DNA of 64,000 bases, taken from assembly GCA_023404955.1 (NCBI GenBank), contig JAEXZY010000118.1:5806-69805 (forward strand), in the 5' to 3' direction. The stretch's first letter is position 1, and each line of letters opens with the position of its first letter. Both the position numbers and the translations under genes were made by a program. This stretch comes from Actinomycetes bacterium. Its GTDB lineage: Bacteria > Actinomycetota > Actinomycetes > Mycobacteriales > Mycobacteriaceae. The notes below the pieces were generated by a model. It made no database searches. It had not been told where the DNA came from and worked only from the letters and a program-made list of their open reading frames with translations. This document shows positions 51,880 to 59,688 of this stretch, one piece after another.

Positions 51880-52570
51880 TCACCGGGTGTCGATGACGCG
51901 TTGTGCGATCTCGACCAGTTTGGTGTTGGTGTCTTGGGACAGTTGCCGCAGCATCGCGAAGGCGCGGCCGTCGTCGACGGTATAGCGCTCCATGATGATG
52001 CCCTTGGCCTGGCCGATGCGGTCCCGAGTGGACAACGCGGACTGCAGTTGCTCTCCTTCGCGGCTGGCCACGATCGCTGCTGCGGCGTTGCGCGGCCAGC
52101 ACCAATCCGACGGTTTCGGCGTCGCCGTTCCACCGGTGGGGCGCGAACCCGAACAGGTTCAGCGCCCCCGCGGTGCGCTCGGCGGTGTAGAGCTTGAACG
52201 ACAGCGCGCTGAGCACACCGAGGTCGACGACCTTGGACGCGTAGGTGGGAAAGCGGGGCTCGGCGCGGAAGTCGTCGGTGCGCACCATGACCTCGTCGAG
52301 CGCGGCGTGCAGGCACGGCCCCTCGCCGGTTTCCATCTGCAGGGTATCGAGTTCGAACATCAGATCGTCGGTGGTGGCAAGGGTCTGGTGCGTGGCGTCC
52401 TTACCGACCAGGAGCACTCCGGCGACGTCGACGCCGGGGATCATCTCCTTGGCAGCGGTGGTGACGTCGATCAACACGTCCTCGACGGTGCGCTGCGCCA
52501 GCGCCCGAGCCAGCTCCGCCATCCTTCGCGCGAGGTGGTGCCGGTCGGGCGAGGCGGTCATCCGCGTCAT
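51880..52570 (-). pseudogene. GAF-ANTAR regulator broken by a one-base insertion
   Basis: The first frame (from 52570) gives a GAF domain: VDVAGVLLVGKDATHQTLAT, then METGEGPCLHAALDEVMVRT, then LSFKLYTAERTAGALNLFGF. Around 52088 the frame changes, and the next frame gives an ANTAR domain: ALSTRDRIGQAKGIIMERYT and ending IAQRVIDTR. Removing one T of the TT at 52088-52089 restores a continuous protein of about 229 residues (AETVGLVLAAHAAAAIVASRE at the join). Mycobacterial GAF-ANTAR proteins act as RNA-binding antiterminators. It could be a real mutation or a sequencing error. Confidence 0.8.
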
Positions 52571-52614
52571 TCTGCCCTCCCGCGCATCGAACCGTGAGCC
52601 GGCGCTGAACGCCG

Positions 52615-52986
52615 GTGCGGGATCACGACGCCGGGGACGCGGTGCTCATCGAGTTCGCCCACGGCGGCGCGGCGCATCCTCGGCGACGACGCCGTGTTCG
52701 CCCGACGGATGGGTGGAGAGGAGTTCGTTGTGGCGATGCTTGGCCGCGACGTGGGCAGCAGTCACCGCGTGTTGAGCCGCATCGGCGCCAACATGCCACC
52801 AGGAGCAGAGCTGTTCGAATCGGCTACACCTGTTGGCGCCCACCGGAAGCACTGGCCACCACGGTGGCGCGAGCTGACGCTGCGCTGTACCGGGGGAAGG
52901 ACCGTGGTCGCAATCAGATCGCCTACCTCGCCCACCCCAGCACTGCCGGGAATGTGCCCGATGTCTTGCGCTTCGCGCCGCCGTAG
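52615..52986 (+). pseudogene. Decayed GGDEF (diguanylate cyclase) domain
   Basis: Pieces of a GGDEF domain are spread over two frames: HDAGDAVLIEFAHGGAA, then FARRMGGEEFVVAMLGRDVG with a GGEEF signature, then VARADAALYRGKDRGRNQIA at the end. At least two frame changes are needed to join them. The N-terminal part of the gene is missing. It is not functional. Confidence 0.75.
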
Positions 52987-53061
52987 CGGAGTCCATCAGC
53001 CCGCGAATGCGCCCCGGGGAGGGAGGGGATCTCCGCCGGACCGGTCGGTGCTCGCCGCGGT

Positions 53062-53391
53062 CTACAGGTCAGAGGTCACCGACTTGCGGGTCTTCTTCAC
53101 CTTCTTCAGATCGGTTTCCAGACCTTTGACCGTGGTGCGGCGCTCAGAGAGGGACTTCTTCACCTTCTTCAATGCTTTGGTGTGCCGCTCAAGGGATGTG
53201 CGCAGTGCCGCTTCGCGGCGTTCGACGCTGCGCAGCACTTTCTGGGCAGCCGCAACGCTGGCCGCGGGCGGCGTCGGTGCCTTGGCCGGCTTGCGGCTCG
53301 CCGGCTTTCTGCTGGCCGGCGTGCTCTTCTTACCCGATGAGGATGTCGGTGTAAGACTCGACTTGCGAGAGGAGCGCTGGGTGGAAGCCAT
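53062..53391 (-). CDS. Basic Lys/Ser-rich protein with coiled coil
   Basis: A 109-residue protein. The N-terminal half is Ser/Pro/Lys-rich and disordered (SSSGKKSTPASRKPASRKPA). The C-terminal half forms an amphipathic, strongly charged helix (AALRTSLERHTKALKKVKKS, then TDLKKVKKTRKS). The composition recalls histone-like tails and suggests binding to nucleic acid or the cell envelope. No family is recognised. It precedes the stress membrane genes on the same strand. Confidence 0.6.
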   Translation of the reverse strand: MASTQRSSRKSSLTPTSSSGKKSTPASRKPASRKPAKAPTPPAASVAAAQKVLRSVERREAALRTSLERHTKALKKVKKSLSERRTTVKGLETDLKKVKKTRKSVTSDL

Positions 53392-53450
53392 GATGAATCC
53401 TTTGTTTGAAGGGTTGGGACGCCATGGGTTTGGCGGTGCGTGTCAGCCGG

Positions 53451-53732
53451 TCACTGTGGGGGTGCGGCCGGGGTCGTGGTGGCCGGCGGCGGCGCCAGGG
53501 GCGCGCTGTCGGGGTGCGGGTTGTCGATGAGGTCGGTGTCGTCGTGGCCGCGTCCGCTGCGGCGGCGGGTGAACGCCGACACCGACAACAGCGCGCGCGA
53601 GAGCCTGGTCGGGGCGCCGCCGTTGCGACGTTGCAGATACAAGCCCACCTTTGACAGGACGAAGGCGATCAGCGGGAGCAGCAGGCTGGCCAGCAGCCAG
53701 CGGCGCACAGGCGAACTCAGAAGTGCCAGCAT
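53451..53732 (-). CDS. Small membrane protein
   Basis: A 93-residue protein with a hydrophobic N-terminal helix (WLLASLLLPLIAFVLSKVGL), a basic middle (QRRNGGAPTRLSRALLS) and a Pro/Ala/Thr-rich tail. GGAAAGGAC precedes the ATG. It lies 30 bases after the GlsB-like gene on the same strand and probably shares its transcript. No family is recognised. Confidence 0.6.
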   Translation of the reverse strand: MLALLSSPVRRWLLASLLLPLIAFVLSKVGLYLQRRNGGAPTRLSRALLSVSAFTRRRSGRGHDDTDLIDNPHPDSAPLAPPPATTTPAAPPQ

Positions 53733-53762
53733 GGCGAGTCCTTTCCGAAATCGAGGGAGCGG

Positions 53763-54041
53763 CTAACGGGTGCGGGTGCCGCGGCGGCCGGTGATGCCGA
53801 GGTAGCCGGCGATGAGCAGGACCGCGAAGATGATGCCGACCAGGAACGGGATGATTTTGAAGCCGCCGTTCTGGTTGGAGTAGCCGAGTTTGTAGGACAC
53901 CCAGGTACCCAGGAAGGAGCCGATCGCACCGAGCAGCACGGTCATGATGACGCCGATGTTCTGTTTGCCGGGCATGACGAGTCGGGCCAGCACGCCGACG
54001 ATGAGTCCGACGACGATCGCGCCGATGATGGTTCCGATCAC
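53763..54041 (-). CDS. GlsB/YeaQ/YmgE-family stress membrane protein
   Basis: A 92-residue protein with the family's three hydrophobic helices: IGTIIGAIVVGLIVGVLARL, then IGVIMTVLLGAIGSFLGTWV, then IPFLVGIIFAVLLIAGYLG. The VMPGKQNIG loop is typical. Members are induced by general stress. AAAGGA precedes the ATG. It lies downstream of CsbD after a strong hairpin. Confidence 0.85.
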   Translation of the reverse strand: MIGTIIGAIVVGLIVGVLARLVMPGKQNIGVIMTVLLGAIGSFLGTWVSYKLGYSNQNGGFKIIPFLVGIIFAVLLIAGYLGITGRRGTRTR

Positions 54042-54164
54042 GGAATTCTTTCCTTTGATGGTTGGGGGCCGCGTCTCTTGAGAGCCGCGGTAGCGACGGA
54101 ATATTTGGGGTCGCCGGAAGATGAACGGTGGCCGCCTCTGCCAGGCGGTGGGGATCGGGTAGGT

Positions 54165-54196
54165 CGGCTGCCCCGCCGCAGGGGGCGGGGCAGCCG
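54165..54196 (-). terminator. Strong GC hairpin after csbD
   Basis: The arms CGGCTGCCCCGCC and GGCGGGGCAGCCG are perfect complements of 13 bases with a 6-base loop, lying 7 bases after the CsbD-like stop. There is no T-run, which is common for mycobacterial terminators. Confidence 0.65.
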
Positions 54197-54202
54197 GTGT
54201 GA

Positions 54203-54439
54203 CTACTCGGCGGCTTTCTGGCGTGCTTCGTGGGTCTTGGCTTCACCGCGGGCGGCTTCGGCTTCGGCTTCCTTTTGGGCGACGTCGCGTTGGGCGTCGG
54301 CCTTCTCCTGCTGGGCCTTGCCCTCTTCAGTGAGGCTGTCGTTGCCGGTCACCGCGCCGATGGCCTCTTTGGCCTTGCCCTTGACTCCTTCGACGGCGCC
54401 CTTGATGCCTTCGGCGGGGCCGCTGTTGCTGTCTGCCAT
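54203..54439 (-). CDS. CsbD-like stress protein
   Basis: A 78-residue hydrophilic protein. EGIKGAVEGVKGKAKEAIGA then TGNDSLTEEGKAQQEKADAQ is the CsbD signature, and the rest is a highly charged helix (AEAEAARGEAKTHEARQ). CsbD proteins belong to general stress regulons. The ATG at 54439 follows AAGGGAAAC; an earlier in-frame start at 54514 is not needed. Confidence 0.85.
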   Translation of the reverse strand: MADSNSGPAEGIKGAVEGVKGKAKEAIGAVTGNDSLTEEGKAQQEKADAQRDVAQKEAEAEAARGEAKTHEARQKAAE

Positions 54440-54535
54440 GATGGTGTTTCCCTTCTGGTGGTGGTGCTGACTTCTCCCGCCCCCTATGTGGACGGGAAAC
54501 CTGGTGATACCCAACGTGTTCGGTGGTGGGTGTGG

Positions 54536-55105
54536 TTATGCGAGTCGCCGGGCTTGGGTTTTGCGGGTGTTGACGTGCAGGCGGGTTTGGACGGCGATGG
54601 CGTCGCCGAGCATGCCCACGGTGGTGGCGGCGACCTCATCAGCGGCGTGCGCGGCGTGGGCCAGGGCGTCGGTGCCAGCGGCGGTGACATCGAGGTGGAT
54701 GCTGGGTTTGCCGCGGTCGATGACGGCTTTGCCGCTGGCTGACGCGATGGCGGGGCGCTCGCGCAGTTCGGCGGCCGCGGCGTCGGCCAACGATCCCAGG
54801 TTGGCCGACAGGCACCCTTCGGACAGATTGCTTTCCGCCAGGGTGAGATCGCGGGCGCGGCGGGCGGGCCGGTGGGTGGCCAGCCAGCGCAGGCCGAGCA
54901 GCACCAGCAAGACTCCTGCGGCGGTGACGGCCCAGGGCCACCACGCCGTTGCGGCGGCCGACACCAGCCCCGGCGCGGTCAGGTAGACCGGGGTGCCGTC
55001 GATGAGGTGGGTTGTCCAGATCACCATGGCAGCACCGACGGCCGCGAGCAGAACTCCGAGGACGAGGGCGGCGATGCGGTCGATGACGGTGGCGGTACCG
55101 GTCAT
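54536..55105 (-). CDS. AmaP/DUF6286-like membrane protein
   Basis: A 189-residue protein. Two N-terminal hydrophobic helices (IAALVLGVLLAAVGAAMVIW and WPWAVTAAGVLLVLLGLRWL) anchor it. The C-terminal domain (about 95-185, SIHLDVTAAGTDALAHAAHA) resembles the soluble part of AmaP, the anchor that ties Asp23 proteins to the membrane. It is the last gene of the Asp23-type operon, 3 bases after the next AmaP-like gene. Confidence 0.7.
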   Translation of the reverse strand: MTGTATVIDRIAALVLGVLLAAVGAAMVIWTTHLIDGTPVYLTAPGLVSAAATAWWPWAVTAAGVLLVLLGLRWLATHRPARRARDLTLAESNLSEGCLSANLGSLADAAAAELRERPAIASASGKAVIDRGKPSIHLDVTAAGTDALAHAAHAADEVAATTVGMLGDAIAVQTRLHVNTRKTQARRLA

Positions 55106-55108
55106 GGG

Positions 55109-55735
55109 TTAGGGCCTTTCCACTCGGGTGCGCACCGAGATCCGCGGTGTTGAGGACAGTGGTTGCAGCGCGGTACGGACCGCGCCGGCGATGGTGTCTT
55201 TGGTGACGTCGGGTCCGGTGGTGCGGGCGGTCACTTTGACGGCGCGGCGGCTGGCTGAGGCGGTGGCCTTGGTGACTCCGGGCACCACGCGGGCGGCGGC
55301 GCCGGCCAGTTTCGCGGTGTCGCACACGTCGAGGTACACACTGGTCTGCGCGGTGACGGGGATGGCCTTGCGGCGGCGCGGGGACAGCGCGGCGCCGATC
55401 AGGACCAGCCCGGCCAGAGCGGCGATCACGCCGACGGGCACCATCCAGCCGTGCGCGGATTGACCGTCGAACCAGTCAATGGCGGCGCGGGTCCACGACG
55501 GTCCGCTGATCCAGCCGGCGGCGGCGATTCCATCGCGGATACCGACCGCACCAGCGGCGATCAGCAGCAGCGCGCTGATTACGCCGACATAGTGCGCAGC
55601 CGCCGGGGCCAGGGGCGGGGGCGCAGCGGCCGGTGTCTGCGGCGTCGCGGCGGGTTGGCGGGTGCCGTTGTGAAGGACCCCGGGCGCCGACGGTGCCGAA
55701 GGAAGGTGTTCGAGGTGTTCGGGGACGGTCATCAT
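55109..55735 (-). CDS. DUF6286/AmaP-like membrane protein
   Basis: A 208-residue protein with a Pro-rich N-terminus, hydrophobic helices (YVGVISALLLIAAGAVGI and VPVGVIAALAGLVLIGAAL) and a C-terminal domain (SVYLDVCDTAKLAGAAARVV, then AVKVTARTTGPDV) similar to the neighbouring AmaP-like protein. It overlaps the upstream Asp23-like gene by four bases (ATGA). It is probably a membrane anchor for the Asp23-like proteins. Confidence 0.72.
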   Translation of the reverse strand: MMTVPEHLEHLPSAPSAPGVLHNGTRQPAATPQTPAAAPPPLAPAAAHYVGVISALLLIAAGAVGIRDGIAAAGWISGPSWTRAAIDWFDGQSAHGWMVPVGVIAALAGLVLIGAALSPRRRKAIPVTAQTSVYLDVCDTAKLAGAAARVVPGVTKATASASRRAVKVTARTTGPDVTKDTIAGAVRTALQPLSSTPRISVRTRVERP

Positions 55736-56109
55736 TGGACCCGCTTTCGGGTGGTGGCGGCGGGAGTGGTGACCGCGGCGACGGCCACGTCGACCCCGTC
55801 GACCTGCAGTCCGGCCAGGTGCGACAGCGCGAAGGTCACGTTGGCCCGCACCGCGGCACCGACCGCGCCGAGGTGATAACTCCAGGGCACCGCGATGTCG
55901 ACTGTGGCGCGCACGCGGTCACCGGCAATGCTGACCTGGGTCTTCGGGGTCGTGCGTCCGGTCAGCTTGTCCAGGCCGCTGGCATGGAACTGCACTCCGG
56001 CGGTGTCCAGAGCCGCCTTGGCGGCGATCTGTTCGGCAACCCGGTCGTGCACGGTCAACGAGCCCCGCTCCCCGGGATCGCGGCCGACCGATGGCGGGGT
56101 GTCAGCCAC
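55732..56109 (-). CDS. Asp23/Gls24-family protein (first of three)
   Basis: A 125-residue protein. The Asp23 core runs from LTVHDRVAEQIAAKAALDTA through KTQVSIAGDRVRATVDIAVP to VDGVDVAVAAVTTP: helix, two strands, helix, strand. I chose the GTG at 56109, which overlaps the end of the 59-residue gene upstream by eight bases. Asp23 proteins coat the inner membrane and respond to alkaline or envelope stress. Confidence 0.78.
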   Translation of the reverse strand: MADTPPSVGRDPGERGSLTVHDRVAEQIAAKAALDTAGVQFHASGLDKLTGRTTPKTQVSIAGDRVRATVDIAVPWSYHLGAVGAAVRANVTFALSHLAGLQVDGVDVAVAAVTTPAATTRKRVQ

Positions 56110-56281
56110 GGCCGCGTCCCCGCAGCATCGCCGCCAGGTCGAACTCGCCGTCGCGCTGCCCGCCGACCGCGTAACCGACCGCACCCAGGATCAGGGCGAT
56201 CAGGAAGCCGGTGAATCCGCCGGCGGCGGCAGCGACGCCGAGCAGCAGCCCGGCCAGTAAACCCACAGTGGCAGTGGTCAT
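56102..56281 (-). CDS. Small membrane peptide in the Asp23 operon, DUF2273-like
   Basis: A 59-residue protein: MTTATVGLLAGLLLGVAAAA, then GGFTGFLIALILGAVGYAVG, then a charged tail with GEFDLAAMLRGRGRG. Two hydrophobic helices with a Gly-rich turn match the small DUF2273-type membrane proteins found beside Asp23 genes in many Gram-positive bacteria. It overlaps the downstream Asp23 GTG, which supports translation. It is easily missed because of its size. Confidence 0.65.
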   Translation of the reverse strand: MTTATVGLLAGLLLGVAAAAGGFTGFLIALILGAVGYAVGGQRDGEFDLAAMLRGRGRG

Positions 56282-56326
56282 GTCGATGGTCCTCTCACAT
56301 TCTTATGGTCGTTAGGGGTGGGCGGT

Positions 56327-56572
56327 TCAGAGGGTGATGTAGCGGCGGGCCCGGCGCCGGCGCCGCCACTGATACAGCCGGCGGCGCAGTCGCGCCTGCC
56401 GGGAGTGACGGACGATGAGCACCGGCTGGCCCGCGTCGGTGCCGTGGTCGATCGCGGCCAGCGCGGCGATGAACGCTGCCGCGGACCCGCCACGGTCGGG
56501 GTGATGGCGCCAGGCGGCCGACCGCCGCGCCCGGCGACGAGCGTGGCCCGCCTCCGCCCCCGGATCGGTCAC
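56327..56572 (-). CDS. Small Arg-rich protein in the Asp23 operon
   Basis: An 81-residue frame starting at a GTG that overlaps the stop of the upstream Asp23-like gene by four bases (GTGA), suggesting coupling. It is very basic, with Arg-rich ends (ARRRARRSAAWRHHPD and RLRRRLYQWRRRRRARRYIT). No family is recognised. The base composition could also make a false frame; the tight spacing is the best evidence for it. Confidence 0.5.
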   Translation of the reverse strand: MTDPGAEAGHARRRARRSAAWRHHPDRGGSAAAFIAALAAIDHGTDAGQPVLIVRHSRQARLRRRLYQWRRRRRARRYITL

Positions 56573-56889
56573 CGCGATCTCGTGTCCACCGCTGGGGCGA
56601 CATCTTCAACGGTGACGTTGACCGTGACGCCTGGATGCAGGCGCCCGACGGTGGCGCGCACCGCGGCGGCGGTCTCCCGCACGGCGGCACCAAACACGAT
56701 CACCACATGAACGTCGACGGCCTCGTCGGTGACCCGGATCCCCGCGACACGGCGTCCCGGCAGATAGGTGCCGACCTCGCCGAACATGCCGGGGTGCAAC
56801 GCGGCGACGCCGGGCACCGCCAGGACCGCCGCGGCGAGCCGCTCGGCGGGCTCCCGCGGTGCCGGCGTCGCCGCACCCCCCAGGGTCAT
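56569..56889 (-). CDS. Asp23/Gls24-family protein (second of three)
   Basis: A 106-residue protein. RLAAAVLAVPGVAALHPGMF and RRVAGIRVTDEAVDVHVVIV, then VRETAAAVRATVGRLHPGVT and TVNVTVEDV form the Asp23 pattern. It starts directly after the stop of the third Asp23 gene (1-base gap) and overlaps the Arg-rich small gene. It is shorter than the other two members. Confidence 0.78.
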   Translation of the reverse strand: MTLGGAATPAPREPAERLAAAVLAVPGVAALHPGMFGEVGTYLPGRRVAGIRVTDEAVDVHVVIVFGAAVRETAAAVRATVGRLHPGVTVNVTVEDVAPAVDTRSR

Positions 56890-57363
56890 CTACTGCACCC
56901 GAGCCGGGCGGCTGCTGTCGGTGCTGGTGTCGTCGTCGCTGTCGTCTTCGACGTGCACGTCGTTGACGGTGATGTTGACCTCGGTGACCTCCAAGCCGGT
57001 CATCTTCTCGATCGCGGCGATCACATTGCGGCGAATGCCGTTGGCCAGATCGGCGATCGCAACGCCGTACTCGGCGACGATCTCCAAATCGATGGCGGCC
57101 TGCTTCTCGCCGACCTCCACCGACACGCCCTGGGAATGGTTGACCGAGGCGCCCGGAATGCGCTCACGCAACTGACCGACAATGCGCGACGCGCCGCCGC
57201 CCAGATCGAACACGCCGTTGACCTCGCGGGCCGACAGGCCGGCGATCTTGGAGACCACCGTGTCGGCGATCGTGGTCTTGCCCTGCGAGGAGGTCAACGC
57301 CGAATCGGCGGCGGTCACCGCCGGGGACTTCGGGGCGGTCGCAGTCGGTTGGGTGCTCGTCAT
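56890..57363 (-). CDS. Asp23/Gls24-family protein (first in transcription)
   Basis: A 157-residue protein, the best match to Asp23 in the group: TTIADTVVSKIAGLSAREVN, then VSVEVGEKQAAIDLEIVAEY, then GIRRNVIAAIEKMTGLEVTE and VNITVNDVHVED. The N- and C-termini are disordered. AAGGAA precedes the ATG at 57363. It heads the operon that runs to 54536 and is divergent from the ECF sigma factor. Confidence 0.85.
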   Translation of the reverse strand: MTSTQPTATAPKSPAVTAADSALTSSQGKTTIADTVVSKIAGLSAREVNGVFDLGGGASRIVGQLRERIPGASVNHSQGVSVEVGEKQAAIDLEIVAEYGVAIADLANGIRRNVIAAIEKMTGLEVTEVNITVNDVHVEDDSDDDTSTDSSRPARVQ

Positions 57364-57561
57364 GGGCACGTTCCTTTCATCATCCTGATTTCGGTTACAG
57401 GGGCGTAGACGGGGTAGAAGCAGCGAAGTGCACGCCCAGCGCGCAGATGTGAGGTAGAACACATGCACGCGGTTTCACACGGCTGCACAAGAGGTATCTC
57501 CCGACATGCGCCGCCGTGGCGCGCCAACCCGGCAAGGCAGGGCGCTCGGGAGGAGGCCGCG
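57364..57561. promoter_or_regulatory. Divergent promoter region, Asp23 operon and sigma factor
   Basis: About 200 bases between the Asp23 ATG and the sigma GTG. No clear palindrome or classical -35/-10 pair was recognised; an ECF-type promoter would not be obvious by eye. Confidence 0.4.
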
Positions 57562-58143
57562 GTGGAACCCCCACTCCGTGCAGCTGCTGCGGCGGCCACA
57601 CGTTTAGGTGACCGGACATTGGCCGCCGCCGCAGCGTTGGGCGAACGCGCAGCGTTCGAGACGATCGTGCACCGCTACGGCCCGATGCTCTACGGCTACG
57701 TGCGGCGCATGGTCGTTGACGGCGGTGCGGTCGACGACGTGGTGCAGGAGACGCTCGTGGCCGCCTGGCGCCAAATGGACCGCTACCGCGGCGAGGCGAG
57801 TCTCAAAACCTGGCTCTTCCGCATCTGTGACCGCAAGATCATCGACTCGCGGCGGGTCCGCTACGCCGAACCGATCGATGACCGCCTCCTCGATCCCGTC
57901 GACGGAGCCGCCGACGCCGACCCGGCCGTGGTGCTGTCCAACACCGAATTCCTGGCCTCATTGGAGCGCGCCCTGGCCGAACTCCCGGTCCGCCAACGCG
58001 CATCATGGGTGCTACGCGAGATCGATGGCTTGACGTTCCCCGAGATCGCAGTGACCCTGAATCTGAGTCCCGGCGCAGTGCGTGGACACCACCACCGGGC
58101 TCAATCAACCCTTCGACAAAGGATGCAGCGGTGGCAGCGATGA
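57562..58143 (+). CDS. ECF-type sigma factor
   Basis: A 193-residue sigma factor. Region 2 (about 27-95) includes ALGERAAFETIVHRYGPMLY, VDDVVQETLVAAWRQMDRYR and ASLKTWLFRICDRKIID. Region 4 (about 135-185) has LPVRQRASWVLREIDGLTFP and the HTH EIAVTLNLSPGAVRGHHHRA. The GTG at 57562 follows GGGAGGAGG. The stop overlaps the next gene's start by four bases (ATGA). It likely controls the Asp23 operon opposite, an inference from position. Confidence 0.88.
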   Translation: MEPPLRAAAAAATRLGDRTLAAAAALGERAAFETIVHRYGPMLYGYVRRMVVDGGAVDDVVQETLVAAWRQMDRYRGEASLKTWLFRICDRKIIDSRRVRYAEPIDDRLLDPVDGAADADPAVVLSNTEFLASLERALAELPVRQRASWVLREIDGLTFPEIAVTLNLSPGAVRGHHHRAQSTLRQRMQRWQR

Positions 58144-58610
58144 ACGGGGACGACCCGCTCGATGTGCTGCTGAGCCGCGCCGGACAAGCATTGCGAGAAC
58201 TCAGCGAACCCGGCTGGGATCGCATCGCCGACACCGTGATCGCCGCCATCCGCAACACCCCCCGCTCGGGCTGGCCGGTGGCCGCCGAAGACCCCGACCC
58301 GCAGGAGCCCCCGCAGCCCGGCGGTATCGCGGTCAGCGATCTGGTCATCCGCGCCGCACTGGCCGCCGCGCTACGCCTCGACCAGATCTGCGCGCCCGCC
58401 GCAGTCGACGTGCATCTCGACGGCACCGAACTGCACCACATCAGCGTCGAAATCACCGGCCGCTACGGCCACCGGCTCACCGAAGTCGCCGACCACGTGC
58501 GCGGTATCGCCGCGACCATCCTCGATGACCTCCTCGGGGCAGCCGCCCTCGGACATCAGATCGACGTCGCCGTCATCGACATCGTGCGCGCAAACCCGCT
58601 CACCGAATAA
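58140..58610 (+). CDS. Asp23-like protein coupled to the sigma factor
   Basis: A 156-residue protein. The N-terminal 60 residues are acidic and Pro-rich (LLSRAGQALRELSEPGWDRI). The C-terminal part (about 65-150) resembles Asp23: VSDLVIRAALAAALRLDQI, then VDVHLDGTELHHISVEITGR, then VADHVRGIAATILDDLL. Its ATG overlaps the sigma stop. By position it could be an anti-sigma or a membrane stress reporter; no ZAS-type Cys/His motif is visible. Confidence 0.6.
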   Translation: MNGDDPLDVLLSRAGQALRELSEPGWDRIADTVIAAIRNTPRSGWPVAAEDPDPQEPPQPGGIAVSDLVIRAALAAALRLDQICAPAAVDVHLDGTELHHISVEITGRYGHRLTEVADHVRGIAATILDDLLGAAALGHQIDVAVIDIVRANPLTE

Positions 58611-58701
58611 CGCGCTGAACCCTAGTCAGGGGATAAGTGTTTCGTTGAGCGGGATGAGGGAACTGTCTCCGACGACGTAGCTCACGAGGACTGGAGTGCA
58701 C

Positions 58702-59565
58702 ATGAGGGACGCTCTCAACGACATGTGGCGCTCGGTAGCCACCTTCGCCCCGAAACTGGTGGCATTCCTGCTGATCCTGATCATCGGGATCATCGTGGCC
58801 AAACTGATCTCCAAAGCGGTCGACAAGATCCTGGAACGGGTCGGTTTCGACCGCGCTGTCGAACGCGGTGGGGTCAAACGCGTCCTAGCCAACAGCCAAT
58901 ACGACGCCTCCACCATCGCCGGAAAAATCGTCTACTACGCACTGGTGCTGTTCGTGCTGCAACTGGCGTTCGGCGTGTTCGGCCCCAACCCCGTCAGCGA
59001 CCTGCTCACCGGGGTCATCGCCTTCCTGCCCAAACTGTTCGTCGCCCTGATCATCGTGGTCGTCGCGTCGGCCATCGCCGCCGCGGTGCGAGATCTGTTG
59101 TCCAACAGCCTCAGTGGCCTGTCCTACGGCAGAATGCTGGCCAACATCGCCAGCATCTTCATCCTCGGCCTGGGGATCATCGCCGCCCTCAACCAGATCG
59201 GCATCGCGCTGACAGTCACCCTGCCGGTGCTCGTCGCGATCCTGGGCACCATCGGGGGCATCCTGGTGGTCGGGGTCGGCGGCGGACTAATCAAACCAAT
59301 GCAGCACCGCTGGGAGGACTACCTCAACAAGGCCGAGCAGGAAAGCCGCAACCTCCGCGACACAGTGTCCTCCTCGCCCGACACCTCGCGTCCACAGCCA
59401 CCAAACCAGGTCGGGGCGCCACCGAACTTCTACGACCCCTCCGCGCAGCAGCAAGCCCAGCCAGGCAGTCAGCCACCCTACGACTACCAGCAGCCCGGCT
59501 ACCCGCCCCCCGGACAGCAGCAATCGCCCTACGGGACCAATCCGCCGCATCGGCCGGAGTACTAG
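58702..59565 (+). CDS. CmpX-like mechanosensitive channel homologue
   Basis: A 287-residue membrane protein. FAPKLVAFLLILIIGIIVAK, YYALVLFVLQLAFGVFG, LFVALIIVVVASAIAAAV, IASIFILGLGIIAALNQIGI and ILGTIGGILVVGVGGGL are the main helices; the first with the following charged segment matches the TM-helix repeat of CmpX. The C-terminal 80 residues are a Pro/Gln/Tyr-rich cytoplasmic tail. GGAG precedes the ATG at 58702; an upstream GTG (58696) is an alternative. Confidence 0.8.
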   Translation: MRDALNDMWRSVATFAPKLVAFLLILIIGIIVAKLISKAVDKILERVGFDRAVERGGVKRVLANSQYDASTIAGKIVYYALVLFVLQLAFGVFGPNPVSDLLTGVIAFLPKLFVALIIVVVASAIAAAVRDLLSNSLSGLSYGRMLANIASIFILGLGIIAALNQIGIALTVTLPVLVAILGTIGGILVVGVGGGLIKPMQHRWEDYLNKAEQESRNLRDTVSSSPDTSRPQPPNQVGAPPNFYDPSAQQQAQPGSQPPYDYQQPGYPPPGQQQSPYGTNPPHRPEY

Positions 59566-59688
59566 CCCCTCGTTAACACAACCTGTTCCGTCGATTCGGT
59601 ATCAGGGTCAGGGACCGGGGCGGTCGCGCGACTCTGTCGTGGAACGTCTCACTGCGGTCTCGCGCCCGTTTCCGACCAGACCATGACG

